Shown one piece after another: positions 41,051-53,159 of a stretch of DNA of 64,000 nt (position 1 is the stretch's first letter; every line of letters begins with the position of its first letter). Made by a program: the position numbers and the translations under genes. Below the pieces are notes generated by a model. That model ran no database searches, was not told the DNA's origin, and saw only the letters and a list, made by a program, of their open reading frames with translations. The DNA lies in assembly GCA_009823395.1 (NCBI GenBank), contig CM020513.1:7490001-7554000 (forward strand). Direction: 5' to 3'. The DNA comes from Thamnaconus septentrionalis. Its lineage: Eukaryota; Chordata; Actinopteri; Tetraodontiformes; Monacanthidae.

Positions 41051-41970
41051 GACCTCCTCAGGCCTCCCTGAGCTCAGCGGCTCTCAGGACCTGAAGTACG
41101 TCTTCGACGCCCTCCAGCCTCACAACACGGATGCCGAGGCCACCATCCTGTTCACCAGGTGCGTGGTCACATGACCCTGGGATCGGGGGATGGAGTTGTA
41201 GACGGTGGTGGTGGTGGTGATGGTGGTCAAGCTCTCTCTCTGGCTCCCCCTGCAGGCTGATTGAGTCCAGTCTGGGCAGCGTGGCGACCAAGTTCAACTT
41301 TTTCATCCACAACTTGGCCCAGCTGAGGTTCTCCGGGCTGCCGGCCAGCGACGAGCCCATCCTGACCTTCTCCCCGAAGACCTTCACCCTCCGGCAGGAT
41401 GGCCGCATCGCCAGCGCCTCCATCTTCTCGTTCCAGAAGAGATACAGCCCCGACAAGCACTACGTGAGTGTGAAGCCTCCTCCGCCCCTGAGGATCTGCA
41501 GCAGGACTGTAGCCGTGGTGATGACGTGATGTTTCCTCACAGACGTACGTGGTGAGGCTTCTCAGAGAAGGTCACCAGGAGCCCCAGTTCATCTTCCGCA
41601 CCTTTGACGAGTTCCAGGAGCTCCACAACAAGCTCTGCATCCTCTTCCCTCTGTGGAAGCTGCCCAGGTAGACCACAGCAGGTCCTGCACAACCTCCACA
41701 ACACCTCCAGGACCCTCTGAATGGATGGATGGATGGATGGATGGATGGACGGATGGACAACACCTCAACACACTCACATACACACACACACACACCACCC
41801 TCAGCTTCTCTGTCTCTCCCCCAGCTTTCCTAACAAGATGGTGCTCGGTCGCACACACATCAAGGAGGTGGCAATAAAGAGGAAGTTGGAGCTCAACAAC
41901 TATGTCCACAACCTGCTGAGGAGCTCCACCGAGGTCTCACAGGTACACACTCACACACAAACTCACTCTC

Positions 41971-42001
<31 letters not shown>

Positions 42002-42746
42002 ATGGGACCTGCTGAGGTTCTGGCTGCTGCTTCCAGTGTGACCTGGTCTACACCTTCTTCCATCCCATCGTCCGAGATGACAAGGCAGAAGGTCTGGACT
42101 CGGCTCCTCCCAGAGCGTTGGAGCCTCCCGTCAGCCCCACGGCGGGTCGGGTGGAGGGCGAGGTCAAGCTCTCCATCTCCTACAGGAATGGCACCCTCTT
42201 CATCATGGTCATGCACATCAAAGACCTGGTAAACACCCGTTGTCCCGCCGAGATGTTTGTGGTGGCTGGTCGTCACGCTCACCCTGCCACCGGCGTACCC
42301 GCCTCCCCCTGCAGGTGTCTGAGGACGGAACGGACCCCAACCCCTACGTCAAGACCTACCTGCTGCCCGATCCACACAAGACCTCCAAACGCAAGACCAA
42401 GATCTCCAGGAAGACCAGGAATCCCACCTTCAACGAGATGGTGAGGAGGCTCCTCGGAGTTCTGCTAAATGCTGAAGCCTCCTGAGATCTAACCAGGTGG
42501 TCCAGGTGGTCCAGATGGTCCCACAGTGAAGATCTCATGTCCTGATCTTCTCTCTCTCCACAGCTGGTGTACAACGGCTACAGCAAGGAGACCCTGGGCC
42601 TGCGGGAGCTCCAACTGAGCGTGCTCAGTGCCGAGTCTCTGCGGGAGAACTACTACCTGGGCGGAGTCACGCTGAGGCTGCAGGACTTTGACTTGGGCCG
42701 GGAGACGGTCAGGTGGTACAAGCTGACCGCCGTGCCCCTCTTCTAG
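32003..42746 (+). CDS. pik3c2a: Phosphatidylinositol 4-phosphate 3-kinase C2 domain-containing subunit alpha
   Basis: Thirty-one coding exons, complete: 32003-33133, 34760-34857, 35014-35174, 35265-35385, 35491-35602, 35689-35768, 35910-35973, 36054-36200, 36334-36367, 36455-36689, 37080-37202, 37284-37451, 37534-37627, 37744-37886, 38034-38225, 38379-38472, 38569-38663, 38756-38936, 39096-39200, 39344-39436, 39575-39704, 39796-39932, 40461-40630, 40730-40886, 41049-41158, 41256-41463, 41543-41667, 41825-41942, 42037-42228, 42315-42440 and 42564-42746. They sum to 5,127 bases, 1,708 residues (human 1,686). It is a class II PI3-kinase making PI(3,4)P2/PI3P at clathrin-coated pits, endosomes and cilia. 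Order: disordered N-terminus with [16 protein letters not shown], Ras-binding domain (about 410-510), C2 (about 650-840), helical domain (about 900-1040), and the kinase with [11 protein letters not shown] (about 1269) and HIDFGKF. It ends with a PX domain (about 1445-1560) and a second C2 (about 1580-1708). The N-terminus matches alpha rather than beta. Confidence 0.97.
33331..33737. mobile_element. MITE-like element in PIK3C2A intron 1 (after the first coding exon)
   Basis: A 407-bp stretch bounded by perfect 13-bp inverted repeats, TGACCCCCAATTC and GAATTGGGGGTCA. It has no coding potential. Flanks are TTA and TTG, so the target duplication is unclear and the superfamily is not assigned. 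Confidence 0.65.
34467..34530. repeat. Hexamer minisatellite CTGGTC/CTGGCC in PIK3C2A intron
   Basis: About eleven tandem hexamers; the first half are CTGGTC-type, the second half CTGGCC-type, which suggests two expansion events. Confidence 0.85.
34636..34716. repeat. (GT)n microsatellite, PIK3C2A intron 1
   Basis: About 40 GT units ending 43 bases before the exon 2 acceptor. Confidence 0.97.
36225..36310. repeat. (CA)n microsatellite, PIK3C2A intron 8
   Basis: About 40 CA units between exons 8 and 9; the acceptor is preceded by a normal pyrimidine tract. Confidence 0.96.
38291..38374. repeat. (GT)n microsatellite abutting the PIK3C2A exon 16 acceptor
   Basis: About 40 GT units, then CCAG and exon 16. 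Confidence 0.97.
39290..39341. repeat. (TG)n microsatellite forming the PIK3C2A exon 20 acceptor
   Basis: About 26 TG units ending in TAG as the acceptor itself; the same intron begins with a CA run at 39205-39214. Confidence 0.97.
39438..39496. repeat. (CA)n microsatellite at the 5' end of PIK3C2A intron 20
   Basis: About 28 CA units starting five bases inside the intron. Confidence 0.97.
39937..39991. repeat. (CA)n microsatellite at the 5' end of PIK3C2A intron 22
   Basis: About 27 CA units starting directly after the donor GTGAT. Confidence 0.97.
40955..41046. repeat. (GT)n microsatellite forming the PIK3C2A exon 25 acceptor
   Basis: About 46 GT units ending in TAG at the splice site; no pyrimidine tract is present. 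Confidence 0.97.
41720..41757. repeat. (ATGG)n tetranucleotide repeat, PIK3C2A intron 27
   Basis: Nine or so GGAT/ATGG units with one ACGG variant. Confidence 0.9.
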
Positions 42747-44270
42747 CCAGCCACAGCGCCCCCTGCAGTGTCCTCTGGTCGAAGCAACACTTCTCTGCAG
42801 TGGGCCGAGCTGAACACTGAGCAGGCCCACTCACACTTTCTCCACTTATCTGTTGTAAGATGACGGCTCTCTGTTCGTGGCCGGAGCTTGTGACTTTGGA
42901 CCAAGGCCTGCCCTCTTCCTCCTCCTCATCCTTCCTCCTTCTCCCTATCCTCCTCCTCATCTTTACTCCTTCCCCACCTGTCTTCTCCTCTGCTTCCTCC
43001 CCGTCCCTCCTCCTTCTTTCTCCCTCCTCCTCACCACCTCTTTGTCTTTTTCCTCCACCTCGTCTTCCCCCTCCTTTTCCTCTTCTTTCATCTCCTCTTC
43101 TTCTTCTCTCCTCCTCCTCCTCCTCCTCCTCCTCCTCCTCCTCCTTTCAGGTTCTTCAGATCCCGAAGAGACTGAAGCTGTAATTAATGTTTTGTACATT
43201 TTGATATTGGGACCAAACGTCTTAACTGACTTTCTACAGATGGACTTTTATTTTCTACGGGAGGAAAAAGGGCCTTTAATTTTTCTACTGTCAGGAAGTG
43301 AACCAATCAGTGGCCTTCATATCACCACTGTGCCAAAACATTTGGAGCGCCGCCTGGTGGAGCTCCTGGGTGTGTCCCCGCTGAGCCTCACTGCTTTTTG
43401 ACTCCCTGCTGACTGATGTTCAGATGCTCCTCACCGCAACCCTCCACCAGGACTTGGTCTCTTCCTCCTCCTTCACCAACCCTAGATGATGATGATGATG
43501 ATGTCCAGATCTTGTGACTTCCTACAGGTTTTACAAAGGGAAGGAGATCCAGAGCTAAACATTAGCTGATTTCTTTCTTTCTCGCTAACTAACGTTTCTT
43601 GAAGAGATAAATGTTTTTTCTCGTAGATGGCGTGACATCACAACGCCCCCTAACTGGCCAGTTATTTATTCTGAGCTATAATCTGATTGGATCAGTGTGT
43701 ACTGTAATCTCTCCTCAAGCACAGTAAATGTTTTTGGAACAAGGTGCCATTGTCTCTTCAGTCTCACAACAAACGCAAAAGTGCAAAACTATTGTAATAT
43801 GGACACAAAGCGACCAGTCGTGCTGAGGCGACTCCACAAACTCCGCCTCCTCTGTCTCCAAACCGCCTGCCTCGGTCCCTGATTTGTTAGTGTTAGGGCT
43901 AGAGTAGTGTTAGCAGTAGGGTTGTGCAGCTTGCATATAACTCAGCCAATCAGGGACGGAGAGAATGGGGAGAGTTTGGAGGTCGCCATAGTAGGAGTGG
44001 TAATATCACAGCTTCACAAGCCCTCAAATGCTCGTCACAGTGCCACCTATGCTGTGGAGGGAGGGGTCACATGTTAACCCTGCGGGTGTCAGTGAGTCTT
44101 TTTTTTTTTTTTTTTTAATGTAAAACACAATCACAAACATCAAAAGTGGCGCCTTTAGTTTGAAATATCCGCAGGAAGTAGCCTAACCCCGCCCCTACCC
44201 ATCCTCCTCAACACACACACACACGCACACAGAGTCAGCTCGCCGCCCCTCGCGCACACCGGCAGTTGTC
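42747..44270. other. PIK3C2A 3' UTR and MAP1A promoter region
   Basis: The first part is the PIK3C2A 3' UTR, with a striking CT-rich block at 42910-43150 dominated by TCC triplets. No canonical AATAAA was found within a few hundred bases of the stop, so the 3' end is not placed. The MAP1A promoter should lie close to 44271, where the sequence turns CpG rich. No additional gene seen. Confidence 0.5.
42910..43147. repeat. Polypyrimidine (TCC-rich) tract in PIK3C2A 3' UTR
   Basis: About 240 bases almost free of purines except scattered A and G, with uninterrupted CTC/TCC runs at the end. It could form triplex-type DNA. Confidence 0.75.
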
Positions 44271-45759
44271 ATGGAGATCCCGGTGCGCGCGACCCTGCCG
44301 GTACTGCAGGAGGACGAGGGCTGCGGCGCGTCTCCGCCCGGGTCCGAAGAGCGACTCCGTCACCGGCGACCGGGAGCAGGGAGGAGGTGGCGACCGGGAG
44401 GAGCAGCTGGAGCAGGGCACTACCTGCTGATAGTCATCGGGGAGATCAGCACGGAGCAGCAGCTGGAGGCCGCCAAGAAGCGCATAGAGCGGGGTGAGGG
44501 CGCATGTGTATGTGCGTGTTCGTGCGTGCGTGTTTGTGGCTGTTTAGACGTAGGTGATTTGTTGTGACGCAACGCGTGTGCGTGTGTGATTCCGCCGCAC
44601 CTGGAGGAGGCAGTTGCTGCAGCATTGCACCATAGGACCCTCCCTGCCCCCCACCGGCACACGCACGCACGCACGCACGCACGCACGTCATAAACAGTGG
44701 ACACTAGTTCAATAGTGTCTGACCAATCACTTAAAAGACAATACACATTCAGTTTGTAGTTTCTGTGCCTCTGCTGTGAGTGTGTGTGTGTGTGTGTTGT
44801 CAGGAAACCAGACGATCTTTTCCTGTTGTTAGTCAGCTGATTCAGCAGCGGCCAATCAGGATCAGCCCCAGTTGCTCCATCCACCCGGGGTTGTCCCATC
44901 TAGATCCTTTGACGATCACGTATAAGGGGGCGGGTTTAAAAGAAGCTGCTGACCAATGACAATACTGATGGTGAAGTTGGAGAGGGAGAGAGAGATTTCA
45001 TATTTCACTGTGAGGAACACAAAGTGATTCCACAGAGATGTGAAACAAGAGAAGAAGACGCCTCTTCGCTGGTTCTCCTGCTGTTCATGACTGGAACTTG
45101 TGGTCAAACCACCACAGGATGGCGCTGTCTCTGCCATGGTTGTTTATTGCTGCATCAGTTGTGGATCAATAACCTAATAAATAGTCACACCTGCAGTAAT
45201 CATCCGATCAGAGGCTCCCACCTCCTGCAGTCATCATCCAATTGACCGGCCAGCTTCTGCCTCCAACCTGAAGGTCTCACAACCTCCTGTCCGCCGGCCC
45301 CTCCCCTCCAGCTGCTGCTGCTCTCAGAGGGCAGAGCCAACACCTGTTGCTACCAGAGAAAGGCATTTGTGCCCTGTGTGACATCACAGAGGGCACATTG
45401 TACCAGAACTATATGTCATGAGTGTTGGAAGAGTGAAGCGGCTGTTTGGGGGCATGGTTGGGCAAAGGGGGCGGGAGGTTGCTGTGTTTGACTGGATGTC
45501 AGTCAGGATGGAGGCTCCTGGTTGGACAAAGCCACTAGTTACTGGGGGGACAGTAGGTACCAGTCTTGGTGGAGTGGAGGAGACTGACACGGTTGCCGCG
45601 GCGACTCTGGAGCTGCTTCCTGTTTCCTGCTGACACTGAAAGTCGTCTGCAGCCAGTGAGTCAGCAGACAGGACGGCGTCCTCGGAGAAAGACGACACCT
45701 TCAGTCTGTGCGTGTGGGTGTTTCTGAGTGTGTCTGCGTGTGTGAGTACCTGGCTCTCA

Positions 45760-45798
<39 letters not shown>

Positions 45799-47692
45799 TC
45801 TAACAGGGATCCGGTCGTGGAACATCGACCTCTCGCAGTGTGACCTCCATCAGCAGCTGCAGCTGTTTATCACTCGTCACTCTGCCCACTTCTCCTCGGA
45901 GGTCAAAGGTCAGTGTCACAACGTAAACGTCCCGTGCGGCAGGCCAGACTGCGGCACTTGAAGCCAACACAGCAGGGGGGTGTGATCTCTCCTGCAGCAC
46001 TGTCACTAACGGCACTGATGAAGCAGGATTAAACCTGAGTGCGTAGCTGAAGGAGGGAGGGGATCGTTGCTCAGAAGGGGTGGGCAAACTTTTTGGCTCT
46101 TGGGGCACAATGGGTTCTAAAATTTGACAGAGGGGCCGGTTTCTTATAGGAGAAAAAAATATATCACAGCATATGTAAAAAAAACACGTGCTTAATGTGA
46201 ATTAAATAATGAACAAAAGCGTTACAACAAAATATCTGTTTTTGAAGCTCCATGGTGTTTATCTCTTTATTGAAATGACTCTTAAAACACTGAAAATACA
46301 GATGATTTAATACAGCTATTTTATGACTTACTTACTATTAATATGATTTCTTCAAGTTCTGCGGGCTGGATTTGAAAGTTTAATTGCCGCAAATGGCCCC
46401 CGGGTCGTAGTTTGCCCATGTCTGTTGCACAGGCCCCGCCCACTAAACCCTCCCACACTATAACGTGACAAGATCAATATCAGCAGAGATCTGGTAAGGA
46501 GGGGCCACCAGGATTCAGGTTCAGAAGCCTGATCTTCACCATCACCTGCCTCTGACATCATCGCCTCCTATGACATCATCAACTTCGCAGCATCGCTCTG
46601 ACCTGTCAGCTGACGTGAAACCCCCAAGGTTGTGTGTTGTGCATGTGACATTTGTGTGAGCAGTGTTTTTGTAATTCCTGTCGCCACCAGAAGGGGGAGA
46701 CAGACCGCAGGTCTGACAGTAGACAGGTGTGGTTTGTTGAAGATGACGTCAGTGTTAGTGGCTCCTCCTGCTGCAGGACAGGTTGGGGTGAAAGGTCAGA
46801 GGTGATAGATGACTGTCTGCAGCAGTGTGTGAAACTTTTCCGGAAGCTCCTCTGAGCCGCTTCTCTCAATTCCCAAAACTTTTTTATCTGCAAGTCCAAC
46901 TAATGGATGCAAATCCATCCTGAGTCCCGAGCCTGAGCCATAACGATGATGATGATGATCATCATCATCATCATCGTCGTCAGAGAGTTCAGCAGCCATT
47001 CGGCAACCTGGAAGGATCTTCAGATGAGCCATTTTGTCTCCAGCTCCTCCTCATCATCTCAGGATTAACAGATTATTTCACAAATTAAACTCCGCGTTTC
47101 TCCGCTAAGACATCCATGTGACTCTATCCATGTGACACACACACACACACACGTATAAAAATATTATATATTTATACGTATAAGTTATGAGCTAATGGGG
47201 TCTTTGAACCAATGACATGAGATCCACCAATCAGGACAACGTTATATTTCTGGAGGAGGGATGCTGACTCATGCTAACGGATGCTAACTGCACAGGCCAG
47301 TCGATGGCCCTACGGTTGGAGGACACGCCCCCATCCGTCTACTTGAAGGAATCAATTCTTCTTCTTCTGCTCCTCCCCTCCAGGATAGCTTCCTGCAGGT
47401 TTGCTCTCATGATAACCTGCAGAACTACTAAGAGACTCCAGAACCTCTTCCTGTCCTGTCCTGGTGGTGGCGCTGTGGATCACGCGCTGATTTACAGGCA
47501 CATAGATGACGATAAGACAGAGCATGAAGCCCCCTGAGTACCAATCATCAGCCTGTCTGTGTGTCATGTGAGCAAACTAATATGATGAGTCACAGTGTGA
47601 TGGTGCAGTACTGTCCTCTCACCTGCTGGGGGCAGTGCTCACAGCAGGTGGATCAGAGATGAAGCATTCCTGAAGTGTGTGACCTCTGCACA

Positions 47693-47729
<37 letters not shown>

Positions 47730-49331
47730 ACACACACACACACACACTCCAGCTGAGGTGGAGTGCGGGACTTAAAGACTATACTGCAACCAACCCATAG
47801 GTGGAGGAGGCTGAGAATGAGTAGAGGGTGGAGCATCACAGAAAGTGCCCTGTAAGCACTGAACTGATTGGGTGAATCTTAAGGAGACGTTCAGGAAGAA
47901 GAAAAGAAGAATCTTCTGGTTGTTCTGGTCCTGGAGGAACTTCCTGCTGCTGATGGAGGAACTCTCTGCTGTGTGTAGCATCATAAATAATCTCCAGACT
48001 GCAGCGTCATCACAGAGCGCCCACTGTATAATCCAGCAGACCTTCTCGCACTGCGAAGAACTGTGAGTGGAGCAGCTGCAGGAGGAGAACTTTTCTTTTC
48101 TTCAGGTGACTCGAGCAACCTTAATCTGATACTCTGGGTGACATTATTATACCGCCGTCTGCAGGTTAATCCTGCAGCGCAGACATAGACACAGTTCCTG
48201 CTACTCCTTTAGCAACAGGACAAACAGTCTAAGCTGTTGTTAATCTGGCTGCCATGTGAGATTAAATCCACCACTGTGTGATCAGTCTAGACCGGTCCGG
48301 ACCGGTCTGGACCAGTCTGGATAGAGGCAGAAATGACTCGTCACCTCGGAAGATGAAAAAAACTGACTGAAAAATCATCAGTTAGGGCTGCTGTTAGTGG
48401 GACTCCTAGTGGCCAGAGTCAGAATGGCAGCTAATGAAAGTCTGTCTAGACGTCGACAGACCCTCGACGCACCGCTGCTGTCCACCAGGTGGCGCTCTGC
48501 TGCCTCAGCGTCAGGGGTCAGTCAGCTCGTCAGTGATTCAGCTGAAATTCTCCTTCCGGCAGCGACCCCCACTGGTGGCCATTGTCATATACCGCTCCGT
48601 CCATGGGACCAGCGCACCGGGTCCCCCTCCCTCACACACACACACACACACGCGCGCGCGCACGCACGCACGGTCGGCCGGCAGTGAAGGGGTTACAGCT
48701 GCAGTGCCGCTCGGATGCTGCAGCATCTTGTCTGATGCTGCTGCTGCACTCCTCCGCCAGGCTGCGCTGTTAAGGTGCCGCACACATGCACACACACACA
48801 CAGACGCGCGCGCACGTTCGCGTGCACGCATCGCCGACGCTCCTCTCCAGCTCTGAACACACAACTCTGAGGCGGTGAAGTGGAGCAGCAGCAGCAGCAG
48901 CAGCGGTAGGTGGACCTGCCGCTCCGAACCGGACCTGGTTCTGGTTCCGGTTCTCCGTCCGGTTCTGCTCCTGGAGCCGCTCCTTCGGTTCCGCCTTTCG
49001 GCTATAATTTTTTTCTCCTTCCGCCGACTGACGGCCGAACCCGCTCCCTGGTTTCGGGCTCGTTGCGTAACGGTCCCTCCTCCGGTTCGGTTCGGCTCGG
49101 TTCGGCTCGGCCAGTTCCGTCAAACGGCGGAGGTGAACCTTCTCGCCGGCCGGCCGGTCGGCGGGACGAGGGATTAGCGGCCAGATACGGAGTAACGGGA
49201 TTACTGCAGGTAGGGGCCGTGACGTCACCAATAATAATGATTATTGGTGACGTCACGTAGCTGAGTCACTGTGTGGAGTGGAGCACTTGACAGACAGGTG
49301 AGGTTAGGAGCCGGACAGACAGCAGGACTGT

Positions 49332-49372
<41 letters not shown>

Positions 49373-49438
49373 ATCATCAGCTGTTTGTGATGATTCATTC
49401 ATGCTGAGAAAGTTCCACTGCAGTGAAACCGTTCAGCT

Positions 49439-49510
<72 letters not shown>

Positions 49511-49986
49511 AGCGTGTGACAGAGAGCAACTGTGGGATTGGTGATGTTCGTCCAAGCTTTGGTGTATGCTTCCAGTGACTCAGCAACAGTGTGTGTGTGT
49601 GTGTGCCTGCATGAGTGTGTGTGTGTGTGTGTGTCTTGTTGCCTGGTACAGACTCTGTCTCTGAGTTGAACGGAGCCCTGCGACCTCTGAGTGATGATGT
49701 GTGAGCTGATGTGCAGGTCAGGTGCTCAGCTGATGTCGGGTCCTGAGTTCTACTGGAGTTCCACTGCAGCTCCAGCCGGTTCAACAGGAGGCAGCAGTTA
49801 GCCCTCTGTTTGCAGCCTTCTGCTAAAACTGAAGCTTTTTTTTTTTTTTTTTTTAAGACCGTCCACATCTTGGGATAAAAAAAGGTGGTTTTTACCTGTG
49901 TGACATCACAGAAGGCAGCAGGACAGAGACTCTGGATCCCGGGAGGAAACCAGCTGAATGTGTCTTTAATTCAGAGTTGTCAGGAC

Positions 49987-50022
<36 letters not shown>

Positions 50023-52787
50023 GGTTGATGATGTCATTGCTGGCTCTGTCTGAACGGACTCAAAGACAAGATGCTGCTACTTTTTCTTCTTCTGCCAGAA
50101 GAACACAATGGTCTCTGGACAAAACAGCAGCCAAGACTCAGCTGTCAATCATGAAACTCTGCCCTCCGACCGAGTCCAACCTGAACCGTCATGACGAAGC
50201 CAAACCCAGTCGTCCCTGGAAACTTTTATCTGGCACTTTTTTCCAATAGGGAGGGGGAGGGGCTTATGAGCTGTCCTGCAACCTTCCACCAGGGGGCTGT
50301 GACGTTGAGTGCCTTCATCTGTGTCAAGCTGTAAATTTAAAGTTTCTCCAAACACGCTTGTCATTGAAGTCACGTTAGAAACTAGGCAGCTGAGTATGTG
50401 TGTCTGCTATGTGTGTGTGTGTGTGTGTGTCACCATGGCAGTGTGTAGCAACAAAGCCTGAATGATGGACCGCAAAAGGATCCGAGAGGCCGTAAAAGTG
50501 TGTGTGTGTGTGTGTGTGTGTGTTTAAAGGTCTCCGTGGGTTCCTAGTTGAACTGTAACTGGACTCAGACCAGTTTTTAATGCAGCAAATCACAGGTTGT
50601 TGGAAAACACTAATAGCATGAAGCTAGGTAGTAGGACGCTAACCCATTTAGTTGGTGTTTCTGTTCTGCTACACCAGTCTGACCAGCTAGAGGGCACTCA
50701 TGCCAATGCCATTTTAATGCGTGAGTGGTTCAACACGAGTTGCGTTTCAGTGGTGTGGAACTGGATGACATTTCCTGTTTTCTTTCTAATTAAAAACTGT
50801 CTGTCATTTGCTTGATGTCTTGTAGAGCACCTTGCTCCCTCTCATGGTAACAGTCGGTACATGCAGTTGCCCCATTACCGCTGGAAGATAAACTACTGGT
50901 CTCCTTTAAAATTCAGTTTTTAAACTGCTAATTATGTTATGTATAATTATGCTGCACTTGGAAACTTTCAGACGTTTCGCCTAAGCATTTTGAGATCTTC
51001 TGTTCTTGTTGTTGAGCTATAATGCTAGCTAGCAACTGACGTAGATATCCCCGATTCTTCTGATTAGTGATATTATTACTATTTCCCATTTAGCTTCTTT
51101 TTGTGGATGTTTTAAACAGCTTTTCCTGATTTCAGTGGTTCTTATCTTTTAGGGAGATTAGCAGATTTTTAGCGCAAAGGCCAACGGGGACACTGATTTC
51201 AGGACTTTAGCTCCAGTCGGTTTGGTTTTTGTATTTTCCTGGACAGACTCAGCTGTTTGTCTCCCAGAGGCTTTAGCAGGATTAGCACTCCACTGATTGA
51301 ATGCTGCCAAATCACAGGACCAAGATTAGCATCAGGAGCTAAGACTCAGGCTTCCTGTGGCCATTGCGAAACAACTGTTGTGTTGTTGCTGAGTTCTAAA
51401 TCATGAAAATATGTGTGAAGTCACAGCAGCTATTAATCAGTGACATTATTAATCAGATGCCTGTGTCGAAGCCTCAGACTTCAGTCACTGCAACAGAATG
51501 ATGCTATAACCAGATCTGACCAGCAGGTGGAACTAGTAGGTCTGTCAGTGAGCTGCAGTTTCTTCACATTGATGGTGTTTAAATGACGTTTTGCTGGCAA
51601 ACATCTTTGGAAATTCTGTCTTCACCGTTTAATGGTGTGCTAAAATCTGCTTCCTGTCAGAGTCATCAGGCTAACTGGAGCAGCATCAGGCTAACTGGAT
51701 CAGGATCAGGTTAACTGGAGCAGCGTCAGGCTAACTGGAGCAGCGCTGAGCTCTAAAAGCAGCAGTGGTGTTTGGGGAATTGAGCTGCAGATTTATTTAT
51801 AACAAGCAGGTCGCTGATGAAGAGCAGAAAGTTCCGTCCTTACAGAAAGAGGAAGTTTCATTTGGTCATAACGTAGCTTAGCATGTATCTTAAAACCTCC
51901 ACGAGTCCAGAAGTCTGTCTCCCCCACACCAAAGTCTTCTCACTGACGATCCTCTGGGCCTTCTGGACCTCCAAGAAAAATACTGATAACTTCTGCCTTG
52001 CACCAGCCTGCAATGTAGCCTCGTGGCCAGGCGGAGCCCACCTTTTGCCCTCCTCTGCCTGCCTCTCGCTCACCACCCTCCCCCTAGCCCTAACCCTAGC
52101 CCCCCGATGGTTTGATTGAGATCAGCAGGAAGCCACTTTGACCCTCGGCTGACCTCAGATGTCAGAGACTGGTGCAGTATCGTCATGGAGAGGTCAGAGG
52201 TCAGTCTGCAGATTTTGACTCATATTAATTCATATGCAGTTGTGTGTAAACTAGCGAACATGGCCCCTGATTGGCCGATGACAATAATGATGTGATCACT
52301 GTCATCCGTGTTGTGGGTGGGTTTTCTTAAAGTCACGTGTCTCTGACCTGGATGGTGGAGAAACTGAAGGACTCAGGGGAAGCCCCGCCCCCTCTAAGGA
52401 CCTACTATTTATAGCTGAGGCTAATATTAGAGTCTGAGCTGTGACAGGAGAGAACAATCAGCAACTTGAATGATAAAACATGACGTTGGTCTCAAGGTTC
52501 TAACTCCAACCCCCAGACCTCATTGACCAGTCAATGACCTGAAGGTGGCCCAGATGGCCCTGGAGGTCAAGGCCTTGACCCATGTCAGCCTCCAGGTGCT
52601 GATGGAGTCTGACTGCCAGTGAGCCGAGAGCTTCAGTCACATGGTGTTCTTCTTCTCCTGATCCAGGTCAGAGAACCCTCCACCACAGGAGCCATGTCCT
52701 AGAGACGGTGGTGCTGGTCAACCCTTCACAGGACTCGCTGGTGTCGGAGGTAAGTCCACCTCATGCTCACACACAGGTCTTGAAGAT

Positions 52788-52821
<34 letters not shown>

Positions 52822-53077
52822 AGTGTGTAGTTTCTCTCAGCCACTCACATCAAGACTCTGATGCTGACAACATGTAATACCACTCAGTGCCTCAAGGGGA
52901 CTTTAGTCTAATTAGTCTTGTCCAGTGTAGCTCCACCCCCACGCTGCAGCTTCCAGCATCCATCTGCAAAAACTCTTCTAATCTGATGAACGAAAAACTG
53001 AGACCAGACTAAGTTCCGCCATTTCGTGGAGCCTAATCCACACCTGGAAGTTACTGTAGGGTTACCTCACCTTAGCA

Positions 53078-53159
<82 letters not shown>

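Larger units (their letters stand above)
45909..52666. other. MAP1A intron 2 (6.8 kb)
   Basis: The largest intron in the window. It holds a hAT-like MITE (46074-46423), a GAT/ATC palindrome (46945-46972), a CpG-rich block (about 48480-49260) that looks like an internal promoter, a CRE/CCAAT palindrome (49218-49257), a GT repeat (49439-49506) and a short minisatellite (51663-51750). Between about 50600 and 52600 I see nothing coding. Confidence 0.55.

Noticed and set aside
46923..46985. Asp/His-rich minus-strand frame at the GAT/ATC palindrome
   Set aside because: Purely a product of the triplet repeat inside a MAP1A intron.
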